This document shows, one piece after another, positions 22,113 to 33,590 of a stretch of 64,000 nucleotides of DNA; position 1 is the stretch's first letter, and each line of letters opens with the position of its first letter. The stretch is from Diphasiastrum complanatum. Lineage: Eukaryota > Streptophyta > Lycopodiopsida > Lycopodiales > Lycopodiaceae. Location of the stretch: contig CM055103.1 in the NCBI GenBank assembly GCA_029204225.1, forward strand, positions 21,950,709 to 22,014,708. Direction: 5' to 3'. The notes under the pieces are model-generated. The model had not been told where the DNA came from and did not search any database. It saw only the letters and a list, made by a program, of their open reading frames with translations. The translations under genes were made by a program, and so were the position numbers.

Positions 22113-24429
22113 TACGCTGTTAAATGTGAGTGATCACTGAGACAAATTAACCTAGTTTTGTGAAGATCTCCATAGCTTCACTATCTTCACACAAGCGAAG
22201 TAGTGGGAAATTTCTAGGATAACATGTGTATCTACATCTTCTTCTGCTCTTCTACCAACAATAGGGCAACTTTAAAATCTAGTTCCTCATGCTGGCACCC
22301 AACCTTATTACTAGCATAGCTCAAACGACCTTTTTGCACCATGAAGGTGTACTTGGGCTGGCAACTAGGCATGACTCACAATATGTTTGGAGATGAAGAA
22401 TCTACTAGAATGGGTACAAGTGCTTGTATTTTGCTAACTTCAGTCACTGAAACTTTTTAAATTAATAACAAGCTGCCAATGGCGACAGTCAAAGATTCAC
22501 CCCCTTGTACCCGGAATCAATTGACCAAGGAAGCCCAGATCCTGTTCATCTATCTTGTATGTCAACTTGCACATGTTAACAATCACTAAATATATATAAG
22601 ATCAATTCTCATTTTCCTGAACTGCATCTGAAATCTATTTTTTTACTATCATGAATTGCTCACTACGATCAACTCACTCCTTTTTGCTAACTTGCCCAAT
22701 GAAAGAAAGCCAAATCATTTTCTTGCATGTCATCTGGTTGCACCAGAATGAACCCCAAACACAATGGAATCAAACTGCAACTAGAAGATTTGCAAGTTAT
22801 TTCATCTGAATCTGTAGAAGATACTAGCAAAGACATCCTCACTAAATAAGTTCAGCATATTATTAGTGCTCATAATCAGAACTATCACGACTTTTCAGAT
22901 TCAGCTTACAATCATTATATCTGACAACAATACAGTCCTAGCTGCCGTCTCATTCTGTAATCACAGCAGAATACAAACACTAAATCTTTCATGTCAGTTG
23001 TCATCCCTTTCAGCCCTTCTTTTTCCTTCCATTTTTCTTACTCTTGTAGTGTTCTTGCGCAGCAAATTCTATTTTACAATTCTTCCTTTATAGGTGACCT
23101 GTGCATTCATACTAGATGGAATGGCACAAAATGAACTTCTATGATAGGTTCATTGGGCTACATGATTGCAACGACTCAACTAATTTGCTACTAAGTCCAT
23201 TGCTTGCTCAAAGATATCCAATGTTGCGTGTATGCATACTAGTTGCTTGTTTAGCTTAATAAAGCTTTGTGGTCTAGATACATACATACTTGGTCCCTTC
23301 TTAACTGACAATCTTTTTGTGCCTTGGAAGTCCTACAAGCTTAAGTACTCGGCATTCACTTCGATAAGCATCTTAAAGCTTCGAGAATACTCAGCAAATC
23401 CCAGGAGCTGGTGTTCAAAGCAAAAGGGTATTCTCAGTTTGTATGGTTCAGCAGCTTATTCAGCTTTAACGTGTGGCTCTACTCCTGTCCTTAATCATAA
23501 TGCTTCCTTGACTCAAGAAGGTTTGAATCCTTGACACATGCATGCCTTTTTATTGTGTTCTTTTCTTGAACTTCAGACGTCTAGTGAGAAGCAACGAGTC
23601 ATTGTAAAAGTGGCGCTTGAAGCTTTTGCATTGTAATTTTCTGTCATAGGCTCACAGCTTAAGGCACTACCTCTGATTTAATGCCAAAGAATTTAGATAG
23701 TCTACTTATGAGCATGCTGATGTATCTAATGATGTGATGTCCCTTTAAGGATAAGTACTTCAGTGATCATGACACTTGTGTGTGGATATATCGTTTGTAA
23801 ATGGCACCATGATGTATATGGCCTTGATGAACTTGTGCACAGGATCAATCACGTAAGGTCATGTGTTTATTTCAACATATGTATTATGGATCTATGATCC
23901 TTTGCAATAAAAACTTGTTCTTGATAACATAAGCGTTTTAAGTGTGGATGATCTAAAAAGATCTAGCGATGAAAAGTAAATTGTTGATGAAAATATTTTT
24001 TCTTTCTCACATAAGTGCTCATGGTTTGCCAATAATGTAGCATCAAACCAAGAAGATATGATGAGCTAAGAGCCAAGGATATATTGTTCTTGTTGATTCC
24101 TAGGATGCATGGTCTCGGAAGCCCTACTACCACACATGGAGAGAAAGGATGTGAGTACTCAGTAATGATTTTGTTGCTGTGTGATGTGCAAGGTGTTACG
24201 TCCATGTCCTGTACTGAGGATCCGGGACAATCCTTGACGTGGACATTTGGCACTCCAGTGTACGAGATTATTAGCATTCATATCCAGGCCAAAATTATAA
24301 GTAGTAACCTCGTGAGGGCCTAGGCACTCCAATCTGCACACATGGAGCAATGCATAGTGATTGACGACTATATGCATGTAGAGGAGCATCAATAGTAACT
24401 GTTTATGAATTTTGTAAAGGATTAGGTTT
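22113..24429. other. No gene assigned
   Basis: Frames up to about 100 codons occur (23232-23534, plus; 23963-24277, minus) but none matches a family I know. A host gene exon cannot be excluded: the VOC gene at 28.2 kb lacks its first exon and that exon must lie somewhere upstream. Confidence 0.45.
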
Positions 24430-24655
24430 ATGGAGGGAATATTCCTAGGCTCCTTGGGTCTATATATACCTACAGATCCCTACTCCACTTCCAGATTCCA
24501 GTTTTTAGTTACCAAAAACCTCTCCTCTCCTGTATTCAATCACCCTATGTCGAGGGTGAAGCTAATTGTGGATTGATCTTCAGTTTCTCTTTGGTTGGGT
24601 GGTTTGGCTATCTTTTGGCACATGCAGTAGGATATACACTAGGCGCTCTTTATAG
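24430..24655 (+). mobile_element. Possible LTR end before a degenerate primer site
   Basis: The stretch has a TATATATA box near 24463, a T-rich leader and a sequence ending just before TGATATTAGAGC at 24656, a two-mismatch variant of the copia primer site. No partner LTR or coding region follows. Weak call. Confidence 0.35.
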
Positions 24656-24667
24656 TGATATTAGAGC
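24656..24667 (+). promoter_or_regulatory. Degenerate copia primer-binding site
   Basis: TGATATTAGAGC against the canonical TGGTATCAGAGC: two mismatches, one G-to-A and one C-to-T. Confidence 0.4.
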
Positions 24668-25985
24668 TTGGGCTTGCATCGATTAGAAGGCGGAGACGCT
24701 TTTTGCTTTTTGTAGCTTTTTGGTGGTATGTGTTTTCTTTTCTTCCCTTGTGGTGGAATTGACTTGCAAGTGAGTGGTTTCTTAGGATCTTGATTGTTCT
24801 TAGCCTAAGGATACTTGAAATTTAATGGGTTTTTGGCTAGTATTCACAATTTTGGCTTGGATTTGCATTGAGGTAGTCAAGGTTTAATTTCACTTGCATG
24901 AGGTTAATAACCATCAGAATGTGTGGAAAAAGTTGAAATTTGGTAAAAAAAAGACAGTTTTCTGATGAAACCACGTTTTTGGTATAGTGTTTTTTTTTGT
25001 GTTTTTCTGGACATTTGATGCTTCAATTCTCTAATCTCCTTGATGGAGGAGCTTGTATAGATCATTTTGTATGCCTTTTGACCTCTGAAACTAGCCATCA
25101 TACACCTATTTTAGTTGCTTAAGGCTTCTGCACCGAAGTGGTGAAGTTCATGCATGGGCGCGCTTCAAAAAAGTGATTTTTGCCCGTTCTAACCATACGC
25201 TACAGATCTGAACCTGATTGAGGCCTTCTTTGATCCCTACTGAGTGTTTAGAAGTTGTTGATGATAGCTCTCTAAGGCCATGTGAAGAAATTGCAGTTTT
25301 TAAAAAATTGCCTCATAGAAAGTGTGCCCGTGCCCTCCTATTTTTTTGGGACTTTACTACTCACACGTGTGGACAAAACGGCCTCTGGTGATGTAGCAGC
25401 CCTGTTGCTAGCTCACCTCCCTTTGTGTTGTACTTTACAATGTCAATTTGGTACTTTGTAGCCAAAGTTATTATTGTCGGAAGTTTGGCAATTTTTATTG
25501 TAAAAACTGGCAAAATTTTGATGAGGTTTTGATTGCATGTCGGTAAGTGAGCAGTAGGTTGCTTTTCCTTTGTTGGAAAGTCATTTTCACATCACGCTTT
25601 ATGTTTTGGTAGTTTAAGGAATTAAATTTAATGCTTGAATACAGTTTTCATAAAATTCAAAATTTGCAGTTCGGAAGGCAACTTATCTAAAAAAGCGATT
25701 TCGTACGAAATCACAACATGTTAGTTCATTGCATGCTGGATAATCCAAAATCATGACAATCTAAACTAATTAGTAGTGAAACTAAGTTTGGATGTTGAAA
25801 ATCGATTTTCATACTTTCTAGTTTATATTGGGCAAAAGTCGAAATTCCCAGTTACGTAATTTAATGTAAAAGAAAAACGAAATTGTTTCGATATTTTCAA
25901 AATCCATTAATTATCCATTAATTGAAATTGGCTTGCTAAGTGAATGGCCTCATAAAAGCTTTTTTGTAAGTGTAGGCTTAGTTTT
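24668..25985. other. No gene seen
   Basis: AT-rich, no recognisable coding stretch. Possibly the leader of the LTR element whose degenerate primer site precedes it. Confidence 0.45.
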
Positions 25986-26006
25986 TTGAAAGTGATTACA
26001 TTTAGT

Positions 26007-26480
26007 TGTAGGCCACAAAATCGAACAAAGTTTGGCTCTAGACCACCTTTCTTCACGCCCACGATAACTCCTACAGCGTCAGTTTCAGCCTTTAGGACAA
26101 GCCTAGGTAGATTTGAATGCCACACTCCAAATGCATGTGTATTTTTGCCATTTTCATGAAATGAACTGTAGGCATCCAATTAAGGTGATGTCTGAGCCTG
26201 GACTGCATTTTTACGTGCCTACAAAGACTCTTGTGACCTCCGTTTTGCCCGTCTTCGTCCATACTACAAGTTTCATTTTCCATGCCCTTATTCCATGTAT
26301 TTTAGGGCCTAACTGTGGAGTGTTGTAAGCATCTGATTGGGGTGTGGTTTAGGACTACACGGCATTTCTCCACACCTGCATGGACTCCTACACTAACAGC
26401 ATTCGCCCGTTATCGCTCATACTGCTAATCCCATGTGTTTTTTGGTGCTTGCTTTGATATGACCTGTAGGCATCCGATTG
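26007..26480 (+). repeat. Diverged tandem repeat, unit about 140-160 bp
   Basis: TGTAGGC(A/C).. starts recur at 26007, 26168, 26327 (GTAAGCATCTGATT) and 26467 (GTAGGCATCCGATT). Each of the first three is followed at similar distance by a TTT..(A)CG(T/C)(G/C)C..A...A(C/G)TC(C/T)T..... block and a GTTTTGCCCGTCTTCGTCCA-like block. The copies are strongly diverged. Confidence 0.6.
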
Positions 26481-26700
26481 TTGGAGATGCCCCTCCCTAT
26501 AGCAGTTGACCCACAAATGGGGCGCTTATGGGGCGCTTTGATGTTAAACTGGGCTGAAATGCCAGTTTCAATTTCAGCCCGGGCCAGTGGCTTGGAGATT
26601 CCCCCACTCCTATAGACCCACACACGCGGCACTTTTGTGTTAAGCCAAGCTGAGATGCTGGTTTCAGCTACCAGTGCCTTTGAGATGCCCCCTCCAGGCT
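26480..26700 (+). repeat. Diverged tandem pair, unit about 110 bp
   Basis: TTGGAGAT.CCCC.(C)TCCTATAG....GACCCACA begins near 26480 and again near 26593. Both copies continue through a TGTTAA..(C/G)..GCTGA.ATGC(C/T)(A/G)GTTTCA block. Confidence 0.6.
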
Positions 26701-26721
26701 CCAACGTCTACGGTCTATGCA

Positions 26722-26725
<4 letters not shown>

Positions 26726-26767
<42 letters not shown>

Positions 26768-26778
26768 CCCCCCCCCCC
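26726..26778. repeat. (CT)n array followed by C-run
   Basis: About 19 CT units, TT, then about 13 C. Confidence 0.95.
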
Positions 26779-26779
26779 T

Positions 26780-28242
26780 TCTCACTGAGTCTAAGGTTCA
26801 AGGTTGTCTTGACTCTTAATGGATGGTGAGAACCTACCCCAAACCCTGAACTGTAAGTGCTAAATCCGGCGCAATTCTGTCCCAAGACTCCTAACCACTG
26901 TACTTGATGTATTTAATCCCCTGTGAAGCTGAAATTTAGGGACTAGCAGTACCCAATCAGATTTTTTGCATCACAAGTTGCAGTACTGGCATGTATATTT
27001 TTCTAGCATAACTACCAAGTGTAAGTTTGTAACGTGTTTCATGAATTTGCCCATTAAAGAACTTGTTTGTGTTTCAACTACTGTGGCCTGAATTTTTTCT
27101 GAGCCACTTGCTGTTTGAAAATGTAAGTTTTTTCGTCGATGTTAGCAGTGCTGCAGAAAATTATTTTGCAGTAATTTAGGCCCTAGGGGGGTCTCTTGAG
27201 GCCCAATATCATTGTTTTTCAAATTTTATGTTCTTAATAGTATTTGAAGAAAAGGTCTTTGTACGGAATGGGGGTAGTAGGTGTAGGTACTCGCCCATGT
27301 CCTGTACAAAATGGCTTTTAGATTGAACCTGTTTTGTACCCTACGAATACGGGTTTTGAAACTTTTTGGCTTCACATGTTTGGTTCCTTTTGTGAGAAAC
27401 GTGCTGAGAAGTTAAATATAAACTTTTGACCTTTTGCTCAAAAATAAATATAAAGTCTCGTGTTGTGTGAAATGGGAACTTTTCTTCATGCTTGCTCTCT
27501 ACGGTTCCTTGTGCTTGTTCCGTACGGTATTTGGAACAAGAGGATACCAAGGAACTATGGGGCACATACTTGTTACCCTCTCGCTTATTGGCACCGTGAG
27601 AGGTTTCAACCCAGTCAATGGACACTCGCCGCATGGTGGACGCGCATTGATCATAATCTGAACACGATTTACGGAAGGCCAAGCAGGAATCCGGATGCCT
27701 GGATTAGTGCCTGTGCAGTGCACACATCTGTGAGAAGACCAGGAAACTGGCATGTATATTCTGGTGAAATAAAAAAGGTCTTTTGCTTATGGGAGGATGA
27801 AATACTTATGCTACATCATTTTTTTAAAGGTTTCAGGTGGCGTAACCAAATGTTAGGTCCAAATTGCTCTCACGTGTGGAGCAGCGCCTTTTAAATACGG
27901 GGTGTCACCCTTATGAGCTACAGTCTTGAAATTTGATGGCTGGAACTAGATGAGTAAAATTTATTCTTTTAGCCCCTGTTAAATTAGTTAAATCAACTCT
28001 CGATCTAGCCCTTGATGTAGTTAAATCATTCTGGTAAGGACTCTGAGGTGATGTAATCAGAAGCAAACTTGGAATGATCAGGTGATGTAATCAGAAGCAA
28101 ACTTAGAATGATCATTTTTTTAGAGATTGTTCAGCTATATCTGAAAATAAGAAGTTATTTCATTAAAGTAGGAAATGAATGACTAGCTTTGAAGCAATGG
28201 TCACGCTTGTTGTATGAAGCCTGTTATTTTCATTGATTGAAG
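26780..28242. other. No gene assigned; intron or upstream of VOC gene
   Basis: The 144-codon frame at 27460-27894 is balanced in composition but matches nothing I recognise, and two other frames over the same stretch are also open. A 34-bp tandem pair (28047-28080 and 28081-28114, one mismatch) lies just before the first visible VOC exon. Confidence 0.45.
28047..28114 (+). repeat. 34-bp tandem duplication
   Basis: GGTGATGTAATCAGAAGCAA and the next 14 bases are repeated at once with a single G/A difference. Confidence 0.95.
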
Positions 28243-29533
28243 GTTTGGCTGCGGAGTATGTAAATCTGCATCACGCGGGACTCTTGTGTCAGAATCTGGA
28301 GCGTTCTATAGATTTCTACTGTGGTGTACTTGGTGCTTATCTTTCCTATGAACTCAAAAATGGTTCAAGAAGCATTTGTTTCTCGGATCTTGTATTTTTC
28401 GATAAATTTTTCCCATTCCAGAGCAGCATGTTATTGCTTAAACTTTCGACCATTTATTCTTTACTTTTCTATTTTAAAATGGAACAACCTCCTGGATTAT
28501 AAAACAAACTTGATTTTCCGTTTCCACTTCCTGTTGAAGTAGCGTGAACGCAGATCAAATTTTAACGTGAACATGCAGGTCTACAAGTGAACAATGAGCG
28601 ACCAGATGACAAGCTTCCTTATCGGGGGGCATGGTTATGGGTTGGTTCTGGGATGATCCATTTGATGGAGTTGCCAAATCCCGATCCAATTTCTGGTCGT
28701 CCTTCACATGGTGGACGGGATCGCCATACTTGTGTAAAAATCAAGGATGTCAACAGGCTCAAAGACGTGCTGGAGAGGGCAGGTGCTTCAAGAATCAACC
28801 TTGATGTTCTATCTTTTGAGTTGACAAGTTATTTCTTTTCTGATAAGCACACCATGATCTCGGATTTGTTGTTACAGAATGAATGAAACCTATTTGGAAG
28901 TTGATGGAGAGTTACACTCATTGAAGTTCTTTTTCATATGACACTTGAAAACTTTTGTTTGGTTCCTTGCCCTGAAAGATCTTTGAGGTTTGTGAATTGT
29001 AGGGAGAATAGTTTGTCAATTCATTCTTTGAAATCTGAAGGAATGTTGAAACCTGATTTTGTACTACCCAAGGGGTCAAAGTCAATGACATCTGGTTAAG
29101 TGACACCCTAAAGGCCCTGAGGTTTGTCTAGGGATGCAGTATTTTTTGTCCCTATTGGCCCATTAGTCCTTGAGGTTTGACTAGGGATGCAGAAATTTTC
29201 CTCCCTATTGGCCCATTACATTAACTAAAGCAACAATACTTAGTATTTGGAACGGATGGAGAGGGACTAAGGAAATGAATTAAATCTTGAATTTGAGTTC
29301 TTCCTTGAATCCAGAGATCAATTTCCACAGTTATTAAAAATGACTAACAATTGTGTTGTGGGCTGTCTGCAATCTTGGAACATGAAAATATAAGCCAACT
29401 TCTGTGCAAAATAATTTCATCATTGTGATTTTCTTTTGCAGGAGTCTCATACACTGCGAGCAAGTCTGGAAGACCAGCTGTTTTTACTCGTGACCCTGAC
29501 GGAAATGCTCTAGAATTTGCCCAATTTGATTAA
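28243..29533 (+). CDS. VOC/glyoxalase I-fold protein, plastid type (3' three exons)
   Basis: Three exons splice in frame with canonical GT-AG signals: 28243-28332, 28579-28782 and 29442-29533. The product reads YVNLHHAGLLCQNLERSIDF, then GVLG joined to LQVNNERPDDKLPYRGAWLW, VGSGMIHLMELPNPDP, GGRDRHTCVKIKDVNRLKDV, and after the last intron SKSGRPAVFTRDPDGNALEF and stop TAA at 29531. This is the single VOC-domain protein annotated as a lactoylglutathione lyase/glyoxalase I family member in Arabidopsis (At5g57040 type). Metal-ligand-like positions include the first His (LHHAG), MELPNP and the ALEF glutamate. The true substrate of this subfamily is not established. Introns are 246 and 659 bp. The first exon, which should encode a transit peptide, is missing from what I can recognise. 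No stop or frameshift is seen, so the gene is probably active. Confidence 0.88.
29112..29220 (+). repeat. Tandem pair of about 55 bp inside VOC intron
   Basis: GAGGTTTG.CTAGGGATGCAG followed by TCCCTATTGGCCCATTA occurs twice in a row with several differences. Confidence 0.85.
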
Positions 29534-29752
29534 GCGATTAATTTCTCTAGATAACCGAATTTTTGAGTGGCACTATGTTAGTATTGTTTGTGAAAATTGC
29601 AGATGGTGAGTACAGTGTGCATATTACCAGATCATCCTACAACGTCACACATCCTTCCTGTTGCTCCAGAGCTTAGGACTCTTGAGTTTTCTTTTCAATC
29701 TACTTTGTAATAAGGTAAGAATAATCTGTTGAAACAGGTGTGTGTTTACATG

Positions 29753-29800
<48 letters not shown>

Positions 29801-31335
29801 CACACACACGTGTGTGTATGTGTTGTGCACGGTATTCAATGAGATGATTGATAATGTGCCGAATTATACTTTGGAGTCCACTTGCTTTGCTCTCTTACGA
29901 TCTCATGCTCATGGTTCCTTGTGGGATATTGCGTTGTAGAGTTTGAGATAGTTTGTGGTACCTTTCTGCTGAGCGTAATTTAGCATTCTTGTGTTATAAG
30001 CTCTTAGTAATAGGATAGTTATGGGATTTTATGTGGAAGGATTGTGTGGTAGAACAGGTCGTGGTAAACGAGTAGGTTTATGTGTTTGAGTGAGTGTGGA
30101 GGAGAGTGTTGTGATTGAGTGCAAAGTTAATGCATGTTCAAGTGTCCTTTCCCTTGCAATGTATGCTTACCATTCTTATGTGCTACCATGCTTATTTAGT
30201 ATCCTTTGTTTTGCTTGTTAGTGTTGAACATGTAAGTGGGAACCCATCTTGGAGCTGCTCATTGCTATTACTATATTCTCTTTTCTAGTTTTTCTTAACT
30301 AGCGCACGCTTATGTGATGAACCGATAAGACATAAGTAACTTTCAAACCAAGTCTAAACTAGTCCTTGTGACAATTACATCCCAAAACCTTGGACAACCA
30401 ACAAGTGTAACTGTAAAATAAAATGAAAATGTTCGTGAATGTTTTAAGCTTGCCATCACCATTTTCAGTGTCAGCAGATCTACAGTTGAGTTCAGCATCA
30501 GCACAGTAGGCAAGACACATAAAACTGTAGCTATGTATTAGCTCAGCTAATTCATAGTAAGTGCATTCTCCTGACACAAAGAGTAGTGCCTAAAATTCAT
30601 TATCTACCTTCGCCCATTCAATAGTACACTAGGCCGACTCCCAACTTTTTGAAAATCTAGTCGACGAGTATAATAAAAGTTATATTTGCCATTCATATTT
30701 TCTCACATGTGGTGGGTCTGCTATGTTGATCACCACCATCCTAACATCCTTAGGACACTTGAATCTAGCTTCTTGTGAAGCGAACTTACCTGAGGAAAAT
30801 TTGATTGTGTTCTCATTTTACTAAGGATCAAGCATTACACATTTCCAGGATAGACTTTATTCTTGAAATTCACTTAAACTACTCCCATGATCCATAGAGA
30901 GTTGATTTGAGTTCGTTCACTTTCTTGGTCAGAGCTTTCATAATGATCTAGCACCAACTTAATAGGCAAACTCACCTAACTTAATTTTTGAAAGTTATTA
31001 TACTTCAAATGTGAGATCTGATTATTTAAGATCTCGAAAAAGAAAATCACTTAAGAGTGTGCTAGGCCAGACATCTATTTCTCAAGGTTTACTTGAATCA
31101 CAGTGATTTATTAAAAAAATCAAAAAAGTTATTAGACCAATTGACAAACTTAGATATTTTGAGTAAGTACATATTTAATACTCAAGAGAAAAACCACTTA
31201 AGTGACTCCTAGTTATGAACTTATGAGAGAAATATTGTCTAGGTTTACGATGTTGTCCATAACACCATCCTAATATTGACCTTTGTTTGATGATAGAGGG
31301 CTAGTGACAGTGCATCTCATAATCTTATCTGTCAA
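29534..31335. other. Downstream of VOC gene, no gene seen
   Basis: Contains the (TA)n tract at 29755-29789 and the palindromic TACACACACACACG-TGTGTGTA that follows. No coding family recognised. Confidence 0.5.
29755..29820. repeat. (TA)n then CA/TG palindromic tract
   Basis: About 17 TA units, then GTATATATA, then ACACACACACACGTGTGTGT, which is self-complementary. Confidence 0.95.
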
Positions 31336-31339
31336 TATG

Positions 31340-31824
31340 GACCAATCATAGTGAAAGATGCACCTAAACAGTCCAATCAATGTAAGAGGTGACATGTAAG
31401 TGGTCCAATCAATGTAAGAGTTGATTCTAGAGAGGTCCAATCATTGAGCATCATTGTCACACTTCTTGGAGCTCAAGTCACTATTAGAGAGTGAGAGAGA
31501 AAGTGATTCTACATTGAGTTTTTTTGTAGAGATTTTGATTCTACACAGAGTTTGTCTCATACTCTCTCTTTACTCAAGAGCTACCTCGTGTATTCTCTCT
31601 CTACCCGAGTGCAAGCCACTCTTTTACTTAGTTTTTTTCATCACAAGTTGCCTCCCAATGTGTTTGATAAATGGTGAATAATTCATGCATGTTTAATGTG
31701 CTGTTGCCTTAGAATTGTCAAGCTACATTGATTCTATCTTGTTGGTGCTAGATCTATGTGCAATCACACACACTTTAGGAGATAATTCACATTGCTAGAT
31801 CCTCACACATGTGAAAAGTACACA
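31340..31824 (+). mobile_element. Copia 5' LTR (3' part defined)
   Basis: The stretch ends ...GTACACA directly before a primer-binding site. It holds the CCAAT tandem repeats in what would be U3 and a pyrimidine-rich leader. The 5' boundary is uncertain because the partner LTR is not in the window. Confidence 0.55.
31342..31442 (+). promoter_or_regulatory. Four CCAATCA repeats at 31-bp spacing
   Basis: CCAATCA starts at 31342, 31373, 31404 and 31436, so the spacing is 31, 31 and 32 bases. The middle two share the longer GTCCAATCAATGTAAGAG. Tandem CCAAT boxes in the U3 of an LTR suggest an enhancer array. Confidence 0.75.
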
Positions 31825-31837
31825 TCGTATCAGAGCC
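31825..31837 (+). promoter_or_regulatory. Copia primer-binding site
   Basis: TCGTATCAGAGCC matches the initiator-Met tRNA site TGGTATCAGAGCC with one mismatch and sits right after the CA end of the LTR. Confidence 0.75.
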
Positions 31838-32418
31838 TACCTAAGGTTTGAATGCATGCATCAAGTGTGATGAGATTTTTTGGCCTGAAATCTAGTTTTT
31901 GGAGGTGTAGTTGGATCTCAATCGATATCAAGGGGATTTTTGGGTCAAATTGGATAAAAAACACATTGGATTGATCCATGTTGGGTACTGTATGGACTGT
32001 ACTGCCCAGGCACATGTGAGATCATCAAAATTTGAATGGTTGGTGTTTTCTTCAAGGTAGATCCAAATCTAGTGTTTGATAGCTTGTTGAAAAGCTAGTG
32101 AAGTCTAGTTTCTTGTGCAATTGATTTCATGTCAATTGGATGTGTCTTGATGAAGTTATAGACTTTCAAAGTGAGGTGGGTAGGGCACCCAACCTGGTTA
32201 GACACATCAAGTTTGACTCATGTTTCATAAAAAAACTCATGTTTGTGCTTGCCAATCTTGTCTAAGTGAGATCTAGGTGTGATTTTGAAGCCATAGCCAC
32301 ATAGTTTCATGAGAGAGATTGACATAGCTAGTGAGATTGTTGTCACATTCTGGTTGCATAAGCTTGCAACTCTTTTATTTGTTTTTGGATCCATTACAAT
32401 TCAATTTCTCAAGGGAAG

Positions 32419-33210
32419 ATGACTTCCATGGGTTCCATATTGGAGCAAGGTGAGAGATTGATCACTTCCAATTATGCCATTTGGAAGGTAAAGATGGAGT
32501 CAATTTTGATATTCCAAGATGTGATGGATATTGTGCTAGGACTTGAGGAGCCACAAGAAATTCAAAAGTACAAGAAGAGGGCAATGATGGCTTTACATGT
32601 CATCAAGATGAATGTGTTAAATGAAGTGTTGAGGGAAATTGGCTCACCTTGGCCAAGGGACACACTAAGATCCATTTATGAGACCAAGAATACTTTTAGG
32701 TTGCTCACTCTTAGGAATCAAATCTTTCAAAGCTACCAAAAGAGTGATGAGAGTGCCTCAAATTATGTTTTGAGAGTGAAAAATCTTCATAGAGAGGTTG
32801 CTTGCATAGGAAACTATCTCAACCCAAGAGAGTTAGTGCAGGTGATCCTTAATGGAGTGAGAGATGAATTTGACACTATTGTACAATCTTATGCAATCAA
32901 GGAGGAGCTTCCAAGCTTGGAGGCACTACAAGGAGTTCTCATTTCCGAGGAGTGTAGGCAAGAGAACAAGCTATTGAGGATCAATCAACTTTCTTTAATC
33001 ATGATGGAGAGGAGATTGCACACTTCTCAAAGGAAAAGCCAAGGAGAAGGGACAAAGGGCAACATCAACATTTTAAGGAGGAGAGTGATGATGCTTCATC
33101 GAAGTCATCAACAAGTTGCCAATCCAAGGGGCAATTTGTTTCTAATTGTTTCAAGAAGAAAATATTCTTCAAGCAAGCTAATCTTACTAAAGAGAGTGAA
33201 TGTGAGGTAG
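32419..33210 (+). CDS. Copia gag-like polyprotein (264-codon frame)
   Basis: The frame starts MTSMGSILEQGERLITSNYA and continues with the copia gag (UBN2/Retrotran_gag_2) signature, NY..W...M.SIL followed by ALHVIKMNVLNEVL, SIYETKN, SASNYVLRVKNLHREV and NPRELVQVILNGVRDEFDTI. It is open to about residue 190, after which homology switches frame. A decayed zinc-knuckle remnant CQSKGQFVSNC is readable in another frame near 33115. Gag packages element RNA in cytoplasmic particles. It sits about 580 bases after the primer site, the correct order for a copia 5' half. Confidence 0.85.
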   Translation: MTSMGSILEQGERLITSNYAIWKVKMESILIFQDVMDIVLGLEEPQEIQKYKKRAMMALHVIKMNVLNEVLREIGSPWPRDTLRSIYETKNTFRLLTLRNQIFQSYQKSDESASNYVLRVKNLHREVACIGNYLNPRELVQVILNGVRDEFDTIVQSYAIKEELPSLEALQGVLISEECRQENKLLRINQLSLIMMERRLHTSQRKSQGEGTKGNINILRRRVMMLHRSHQQVANPRGNLFLIVSRRKYSSSKLILLKRVNVR

Positions 33211-33275
33211 AAGAGAGTTATAAGGAAGAATATCTCATGATGTCAATGTACTCTTTTTTTAGTTTTGAAAATGAA

Positions 33276-33590
33276 AATTCATGGTGGATAGATAGTGGAG
33301 CTAGTCTTCATAGGACTAGATCAAGAAAGTTTTTTTCTCATCTTGCACCTTAGAAAGTTCATATCCATTCCTAATGATAGTAGATGCAAAATAGAAGGAA
33401 TTGGTAGTGTACCAATTGGTGTTGGAATCCCTATGACTCTTTATGATGTACTTTTTGTGCCTAATCTCACCATGAAAGTAGGGATACTCAAAAGACTAAA
33501 GTTAAGCTCTAAGTTGAAATTATCAAAAGGTATGAAGCCTGGATCTTTCTCAATAAGATTGGAGAAAGGCTTCTCTTGGATCTTTTGGTA
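33276..33590 (+). pseudogene. Copia protease fragment
   Basis: WWIDSGASLHRTRSRKFFSH contains the aspartic-protease motif (DSGAS) of copia elements. A stop follows at about 33352, and a shifted frame then reads CKIEGIGSVPIGVGIPMTLY and DVLFVPNLTMKV, the rest of the protease domain. Copia similarity ends near 33590, where the sequence passes into the region next to the gypsy element. Confidence 0.8.

Noticed and set aside
22798-22850. SSESVEDTSKDILTK peptide resembling the copia C-terminus (ADIFTK)
   Set aside because: Only about ten residues match and neither RNase H nor an LTR is readable around it.
27460-27894. 144-codon plus-strand frame upstream of the VOC gene
   Set aside because: No family recognised and two other frames over the same interval are also open, so openness is not informative. 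Could be revisited with transcripts.
31342-31442. Regularly spaced repeats reminiscent of a CRISPR array
   Set aside because: Four imperfect 18-base repeats in an LTR upstream of a tRNA primer site in plant DNA; no cas genes.
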